DNA from: an uncultured Oscillibacter sp.
GTDB taxonomy: Bacteria; Bacillota; Clostridia; Oscillospirales; Oscillospiraceae
DNA length: 6,127 nt
NCBI GenBank assembly: GCA_946183715.1
Contig: CAMHDB010000121.1
Location: forward strand, 1 to 6,127
Reading direction: 5' to 3'
The notes beneath the pieces were generated by a model. It ran no database searches and was not told where the DNA came from. It worked only from the letters and a program-made list of their open reading frames with translations. Of the stretch, positions 5,793 to 6,127 are shown one piece after another; the stretch's first letter is position 1, and each line of letters opens with the position of its first letter. The position numbers and the translations under genes were made by a program.

Positions 5793-6127
5793 ATGGCAAA
5801 ATACAAAAGACTGGGCGAACTTCTGCTGGCGGCGGGCACGCTGACGGAAGAGGAATTACAACAGGGGCTTGCGCTCCAAAAGGGTACCCGTGAACGTCTC
5901 GGAACGGTGCTTATCTCCAACGGAATCATCACGGAGACACAGCTCATTGAGGCCATGCAGATGCAGTTGGGTATCGAGTTCATCGACCTGACGCGCTACG
6001 CGATTCCGACCGAACTCGCGCAGGCCATGCCGAAGAATCTGGCGCGGCAGTATCAGGTGGTGCCCGTGCGCATGGTCAAGGACGAACTCTACCTCGCCAT
6101 GAGCGACCCCATGAACTTTATCGCCAT
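5793..6127 (+). CDS. GspE/PilB-type ATPase, N-terminal part with MshEN domain (3' partial)
   Basis: The gene runs off the window after 111 codons. The visible protein is the N-terminal MshEN (GspE/PilB N-terminal) domain of the hexameric ATPases that power type IV pilus assembly or type II secretion from the cytoplasmic face of the membrane. Two 24-residue MshEN motifs occupy residues 6-29 and 35-58, each starting RLG, with a central glycine (G15, G44) and ending in glutamine (Q29, Q58), separated by five residues. This is the arrangement that binds cyclic di-GMP in characterised members. The next part, G-I-E-F-I-D-L (60-66), P-K-N-L-A-R-Q-Y-Q-V-V-P-V (80-92) and M-S-D-P-M-N (103-108), is typical of PilB/GspE. 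The Walker A and B motifs would lie outside the window, so PilB and GspE cannot be separated here. AAGAGG lies 6 bases before the ATG. The gene probably has its own promoter and may begin a pilus operon. Confidence 0.9.
   Translation, partial: MAKYKRLGELLLAAGTLTEEELQQGLALQKGTRERLGTVLISNGIITETQLIEAMQMQLGIEFIDLTRYAIPTELAQAMPKNLARQYQVVPVRMVKDELYLAMSDPMNFIA

Overview
The window is GC-rich coding DNA (roughly 60% GC by eye) with tightly packed genes and strong Shine-Dalgarno sites. The rnf gene order C-D-G-E-A is the one typical of Clostridia and relatives. A TspO gene and a type IV pilus ATPase gene also fit a GC-rich anaerobic Bacillota/Clostridia-like bacterium. This taxonomic reading is inference from gene order and protein style; no rRNA or marker gene is present.

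Left and centre (1-4950, + strand): one apparent operon. It begins with the C-terminal part of a fumarate-reductase-like FAD oxidoreductase whose N-terminus lies outside the window. It continues with rnfC, a single gene encoding fused RnfD and RnfG, rnfE and rnfA. Gaps are 22 bp, a 4-bp overlap, 19 bp and 3 bp, and I see no terminator inside. A 10-bp GC-rich hairpin 17 bp after rnfA ends the operon. Rnf complexes normally couple ferredoxin:NAD+ electron transfer to Na+ or H+ movement across the membrane. RnfC carries the NAD(H) side, RnfD and RnfG carry covalently bound FMN, RnfA and RnfE hold an intramembrane iron-sulfur cluster, and RnfB takes electrons from ferredoxin.

This version departs from the standard complex in three linked ways. 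No rnfB follows rnfA. RnfD and RnfG are one 515-residue protein with both flavinylation motifs. RnfA has lost both cysteines expected to ligate the intramembrane [2Fe-2S] cluster, while RnfE keeps its two. With the upstream flavoprotein, this suggests a rewired Rnf-type electron-transfer system, possibly exchanging electrons between NAD(H) and an organic acceptor or donor handled by the flavoprotein instead of ferredoxin. That functional reading is a hypothesis; the sequence differences are directly visible.

Right (4999-5475, - strand): a TspO/MBR membrane protein gene converges on the rnf operon and probably shares its terminator. It starts at TTG behind a strong Shine-Dalgarno site. A 317-bp AT-richer divergent intergenic region (5476-5792) follows, with candidate promoters for both neighbours and an 8-bp-stem hairpin in the leader of the rightward gene.

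Right end (5793-6127, + strand): the N-terminus of a GspE/PilB-type secretion or pilus assembly ATPase, cut by the window. Its first 58 residues hold two tandem 24-residue MshEN motifs, which in known members bind cyclic di-GMP.
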